In this document: positions 60,764-64,000 of the stretch, piece by piece
Numbering within the stretch: position 1 is the first letter of the stretch
How the letters are laid out: every line of letters begins with the position of its first letter
Assembly (NCBI RefSeq): GCF_000832305.1
Contig: NZ_CP010537.1
Location: forward strand, 620,001-684,000
Source: Cupriavidus basilensis
Lineage (GTDB): Bacteria; Pseudomonadota; Gammaproteobacteria; Burkholderiales; Burkholderiaceae
Length of the DNA stretch: 64,000 nucleotides
Direction: 5' to 3'
Translations under genes and position numbers: made by a program
The notes under the pieces: generated by a model
Seen by the model: only the letters and a program-made list of their open reading frames with translations
The model's database searches: none
Told to the model about the DNA's origin: nothing

Positions 60764-63049
60764 ATGACTGATGTAAGCACTCAGGTGAGGGAGGTGCAAG
60801 GCCCCCATACCACTCTTGCTCTTCATACGTTAGGCTGGAAGGCCTTCCAAGATCTGTGCGCGCAAGTGTGTGCCGAGGTGCTTGGCACAACGGTTTCAGT
60901 ATATCGAGAAGCACAGGATGGCGGTCAGGATGCCGTATTCCTGATATCCAAGTCTCCCGAAGAAGGGACAGAAGAGGCTACGGTTCAGTGCAAATTCAGC
61001 AGCAAGGCAGATCAACGTTTACGCCCTAGTGATGTAAGGAGCGAGCTTGAAACCGTTCGCCGATTGGTGCGAGACGGCCGCGCGAGCACTTATTATTTTG
61101 TGACGAGCCTAGGTGTAGACGCACCAGTTGCAGCGGCCGTTCGAGATCAACTCAAAGCTGTTGGTGTTCTGAGCCCGCACGTCTTTGGCAAGGAATGGCT
61201 CACTCTTCAGATCCGCGGCAACTCACGCCTAAGGGCACTCGTACCTCGAGTCTATGGGCTTGGCGACCTATCGTTGATCCTTGATGAGCGGTGCGCTCGG
61301 CAGACGCAGGCTTTGCTCGGTCATATGATGGACGGGTTGCGGGTATATGTGCCTACTGCGGCTCATCGAAATGCTGTCCGGGTGCTTTCAGAGCATAATC
61401 TTGTACTCTTGCTTGGCCCTCCAGCAACCGGAAAGACGATGCTCGCCGCTATCTTGGCGACCGCCGCGATGGATGGGGAGAACCATCAATGCATGAAGTG
61501 CGAGGGGCCACTTGACCTCGTTGCACGCTGGAATCCAGACGAGCGAAATCGCCTGTATTGGATTGATGATGCGTTCGGTCCAAACCAGTTGCGTAGTGAC
61601 TACATTGATACCTGGATCAGCATCATCCCGAAGGTAAAGACGGCCATAGACGCAGGCAATCGCTTCATTTTGACTTCGCGTATACATATATGGAATGCGG
61701 CAAAGCACAAGCTGGGAACAAGGAATCATCCGTTGTTGACCAATGGGGCGGCCGTGGTCAACGTCGGCTTGCTTAGCCCAGAGGAACGGCAGCAGATAAT
61801 CTATAATCATCTGAAGGCAGGCAATCAGAGTAAGCCTTGGAGGCGTCAGGTTAAGCCTCATTTGGCCGACGTCGCGGATAGCCAATTGCTGCTACCAGAG
61901 ATTGCACGGCGTTTGGGTGATCGCAATTTCACCAAAGCTATTCGAAAGTTGCCGTCGGACTTGATGAAGTTCGTTAGTGAGCCGGCAGAGTTCTTGAAAG
62001 ACACAATCCAAGAGTTGACCGACGCGCAACAGGCGGCATTGACGCTCGTATTTTTATGGCGATCCCGACTCCCAGTAAGTGAGATTACCAGTAGCGAAAC
62101 CAGGTCGATTGCTGATAAGTATGGAATACCCGTAGCAACGATAGTTGAATCACTTCCACAGTTAGATGGGTCATTTGTAACGCGGCGACGCGAAGATGAA
62201 CAAGACTATTGGGGCTTCTATCATCCGACGTTTGCCGACGCAATCACTGAGATCCTCGGTAGCCGACCGGACCTCGTGGAGTTATATATCCGAGGCACGC
62301 GCGTGGAAACGCTGCTCAGTGAGACTATTTGTGATGGGGCAACTCATATCCCTGACGCGGTTGTGATTCCCAGTGTGGCTACGGAACATCTTGTCACGCG
62401 CCTCCTTGACATTCCCAATACGCCCGAGTTAAACCGCTCGTTTTTTGGCTATTTGGAGTCACGCGCATCGGAGACGGTACTCAAGACAATTATCTCTCGC
62501 GATCCTGCCGTTCTCTCCCGCCAGTCTATCCGTTCTTGGCGCATAGGCTTGGACAGCCGTATCAAAGTTATCGCTCGGGCACACCGACTTGGTATGTTGA
62601 ACGCAGAAATCAGGATGGACGCCGCCTATGAGTTGGAGGCATCTGCGCTGAATGGATTCGATGCTTCTTTTCTCGACGATGACGAAGTTCTTGGCTTAAT
62701 TCCTCCATCTCGAGTCATTCGCCTAACCGTGCAGTTGCTTGAACAGATTGAGGAGGCAGTTCCTGATCGCATCGCCGAGCTAGCACGGGAAGTGGACCCG
62801 GACTCAGATGTGTCTGACTATTTTGACGACATCCGGATGTATGTAGAGCAACTCCAAAATGTGTTTTATTCAAGCTCTGGGATCCAAGACCAGTTGTCTG
62901 CGCTCGACAAACGAATCGTCGATACCGTGGCCGAAGTGTCACTTCGCAAGAAGCGCGACGACGAGCAAGGCGATTGGTCGAACGTATCACCCGCTAGGGT
63001 GACCACGGCGCTCCACGGACGCTCGATTTTCAGCGATATTGACGACTAG
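60764..63049 (+). CDS. Mrr-like nuclease/nSTAND NTPase defence protein (Avs-like)
   Basis: 761 aa. Residues ~20-150 form a restriction-endonuclease-like domain (WKAFQDLCAQVCAEVLG; D52 and D56 in QDGGQDAVF; Q75 and K77 in TVQCKF). Then comes a STAND-type NTPase: Walker A GPPATGKT at 218-225, Walker B LYWIDDAFG at 264-272 and sensor FILTSR at 301-306. A long helical C-terminus (~420-760) is the expected sensor. Nuclease-STAND fusions (Avs) recognise phage proteins and degrade DNA. The nSTAND3 subfamily assignment is my judgement. It appears monocistronic. Confidence 0.82.
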   Translation: MTDVSTQVREVQGPHTTLALHTLGWKAFQDLCAQVCAEVLGTTVSVYREAQDGGQDAVFLISKSPEEGTEEATVQCKFSSKADQRLRPSDVRSELETVRRLVRDGRASTYYFVTSLGVDAPVAAAVRDQLKAVGVLSPHVFGKEWLTLQIRGNSRLRALVPRVYGLGDLSLILDERCARQTQALLGHMMDGLRVYVPTAAHRNAVRVLSEHNLVLLLGPPATGKTMLAAILATAAMDGENHQCMKCEGPLDLVARWNPDERNRLYWIDDAFGPNQLRSDYIDTWISIIPKVKTAIDAGNRFILTSRIHIWNAAKHKLGTRNHPLLTNGAAVVNVGLLSPEERQQIIYNHLKAGNQSKPWRRQVKPHLADVADSQLLLPEIARRLGDRNFTKAIRKLPSDLMKFVSEPAEFLKDTIQELTDAQQAALTLVFLWRSRLPVSEITSSETRSIADKYGIPVATIVESLPQLDGSFVTRRREDEQDYWGFYHPTFADAITEILGSRPDLVELYIRGTRVETLLSETICDGATHIPDAVVIPSVATEHLVTRLLDIPNTPELNRSFFGYLESRASETVLKTIISRDPAVLSRQSIRSWRIGLDSRIKVIARAHRLGMLNAEIRMDAAYELEASALNGFDASFLDDDEVLGLIPPSRVIRLTVQLLEQIEEAVPDRIAELAREVDPDSDVSDYFDDIRMYVEQLQNVFYSSSGIQDQLSALDKRIVDTVAEVSLRKKRDDEQGDWSNVSPARVTTALHGRSIFSDIDD

Positions 63050-63103
63050 CTTGGACGTAAGGGTGTCCTGAGCACCGTCTGTTCATAGGTGGGCCGCTTG
63101 GGC

Positions 63104-63139
63104 ATTCTGATTCCCACCAGATCTGGTGGGAATCAGAAT
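63104..63139. repeat. 36-bp perfect palindrome
   Basis: Every base from 63104 to 63139 pairs; the centre is CAGATCTG and the arms are 17 bp plus a 2-bp AT centre. It starts 55 nt after the nSTAND gene stop. It may be a fused pair of insertion-sequence ends, a strong terminator or a binding site for a dimeric protein. Confidence 0.9.
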
Positions 63140-63313
63140 AATGGAAGTAGGTGCGCGGGGCGCGCTTACCCACAGACTGATCTGAGAGACTGAGTTTCGG
63201 AAGAGCCAGACGGCCCACTGGCCAGATCGAGTTTTTATCCGAATCGGCCGCTAGCAGCTATCCCGCCTGACCCACCAGAGGCACTATCGCAGAACCATAA
63301 GAAAGTCAAAGAT

Positions 63314-63340
63314 AAACCTGCGCCACGTGCCGCAGGTTTT
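63314..63340 (+). terminator. Intrinsic terminator candidate
   Basis: A 9-bp perfect stem (63314-63322 with 63331-63339) with an 8-nt loop is followed by a short T tract. It could end transcripts from the nSTAND gene. Confidence 0.6.
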
Positions 63341-63452
63341 CGCTGGAATCGCATAGGGCCTCCGATCTAGCATTCCCCCTGTCCATCGCATGGTGCTCAG
63401 CTCCTCCCCCCGAGGACCCCGCGATTGACGGAACTTGATCGTAGCTCCTTGT

Positions 63453-63479
63453 CCTCCGGGCAAGCCCGGAGGCCTTTTT
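63453..63479 (+). terminator. Terminator-like hairpin directly before the transglycosylase gene
   Basis: A 9-bp perfect stem (63453-63461 with 63464-63472), a 2-nt loop and a T5 tract end only 3 nt before the ATG at 63483. There is no ribosome-binding site between, so it may insulate the transfer operon from cargo read-through or act as an attenuator. Confidence 0.7.
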
Positions 63480-63482
63480 CCC

Positions 63483-64000
63483 ATGCGAACGAACCACCTT
63501 TTTGTCGCCACCGCGCTGATGCTCACTGCCGTCGCCGCGCAGGCCACATGCTTCGAGTCCGCGGCTGCACGCTACGGGCTCAATCCTGAACTGCTGGTTG
63601 CCATCGCCAAGACCGAAAGCAGCTTGCGCCCCGAAGCCATGAATCTCAGCCACAAGGCGCGCACGGGCTCCTACGACATCGGCCTGATGCAGATTAACTC
63701 CTCCTGGCTGCCAAAGCTGGCCGCACTTGGCATCAGCGAGCAGGCGCTATATGCGCCGTGCCAGAACGTCATGGTTGGTGCCTGGATCCTCGCTCACCAC
63801 CTGCGTGAGACGGGTAGCGACTGGAATGGTGTCGGGGCTTACAACGCCAGCTGCCGCACGCTGTCCGTGGCGCAGTGCCGCGCTGCTCGCGCCGATTACA
63901 CCTGGAAGGTCTATCGCAACTGGCCCAAGGCCGGATCGCCGAAGCTTGATGGCCAAGCGGATAGCGACGTCGCGGCCCGCGAATTGCTCAAGAGGCGCCC
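63483..64000 (+). CDS. Lytic transglycosylase of the conjugation system, 3' end outside window
   Basis: 172 codons to the right edge, still open. A signal peptide (MRTNHLFVATALMLTAVAAQA) is followed by an SLT domain with catalytic Glu (AKTESS, E45), GLMQIN and GAYNASC motifs. Such VirB1-like enzymes open peptidoglycan for the type IV secretion channel. Its return to GC-rich codon use and its conserved place in PFGI-1/clc-type elements suggest the transfer module continues to the right. Confidence 0.88.
   Translation, partial: MRTNHLFVATALMLTAVAAQATCFESAAARYGLNPELLVAIAKTESSLRPEAMNLSHKARTGSYDIGLMQINSSWLPKLAALGISEQALYAPCQNVMVGAWILAHHLRETGSDWNGVGAYNASCRTLSVAQCRAARADYTWKVYRNWPKAGSPKLDGQADSDVAARELLKRR

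Larger units (their letters stand above)
63050..63482. other. Gap with a perfect palindrome and two terminators
   Basis: No gene seen. It holds a 36-bp perfect palindrome (63104-63139), a hairpin at 63314-63339 and a terminator-like hairpin at 63453-63479, each listed separately. Confidence 0.5.

Noticed and set aside
62989..63000. Copy of ACCCGCTAGGGT also present at 35919-35930 near the tRNA
   Set aside because: A 12-bp self-complementary match that lies inside the nSTAND coding sequence; most likely chance rather than an attachment site.

Overview
The window looks like a chromosome segment of a high-GC, flagellated betaproteobacterium of the Burkholderiaceae. A Cupriavidus- or Ralstonia-like host is my inference from gene content and codon use, not a proven identification. 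It falls into two parts. Positions 1 to about 35,900 are GC-rich, tightly packed core genome. From the tRNA-Gly gene onward the sequence is visibly less GC-rich, with longer non-coding gaps and mobile-element genes.

Core part. Positions 1-7,400 (minus strand) hold a sugar-modification block: a C-methyltransferase, CDP-glucose 4,6-dehydratase, glucose-1-phosphate cytidylyltransferase and two tandem TPR-GT41 (SPINDLY/OGT-type) glycosyltransferases. It abuts a late flagellar block (flhB-like, fliK, fliT, fliS, fliD, flaG, fliC), which suggests a flagellin-glycosylation locus. fliC has a near-perfect sigma-28 promoter. A small Hfq-like protein gene follows, then a 950-bp intergenic region with a convincing small-RNA unit (sigma-70 promoter, adjacent inverted repeat, intrinsic terminator), and then a chemoreceptor. 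Next come an MFS exporter with a coupled leader ORF, a DUF190 gene, a Bug-type binding protein and a MarR regulator divergent from a five-gene operon for cyclohexanecarboxylate degradation (badH, badI, aliB, aliA, badK). The phenylacetate genes paaABCDE, paaN and paaK follow, then tRNA-Asn and tRNA-Gly.

Mobile part. A tyrosine recombinase lies just past tRNA-Gly, so the tRNA 3' end is the probable attachment site of an integrative conjugative element that runs off the right edge. Conjugation genes are a DUF4400 membrane protein, TraD, a MobH-type TraI and, at the far right, a lytic transglycosylase. The cargo is a coupled small ORF/histidine kinase/response regulator/LuxR operon and a cluster of defence-type genes: a PLD-family nuclease, a large SIR2 protein, a RibD-like deaminase with a novel C-terminal domain, a TIR-like protein with a small coupled partner, an OLD-type ATPase-TOPRIM protein, a DUF4365 nuclease-like protein, and an Mrr-nuclease/nSTAND-type NTPase. 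The gaps between them hold mobile-element debris, including a group II intron reverse-transcriptase remnant and a 36-bp perfect palindrome.

The best candidates for undescribed biology are the deaminase fusion, the TIR plus small-protein pair, the PLD/SIR2 neighbours, the sensory operon with an expanded receiver domain, and the small RNA next to the Hfq paralogue. All functional calls come from reading motifs by eye; no database search was possible.
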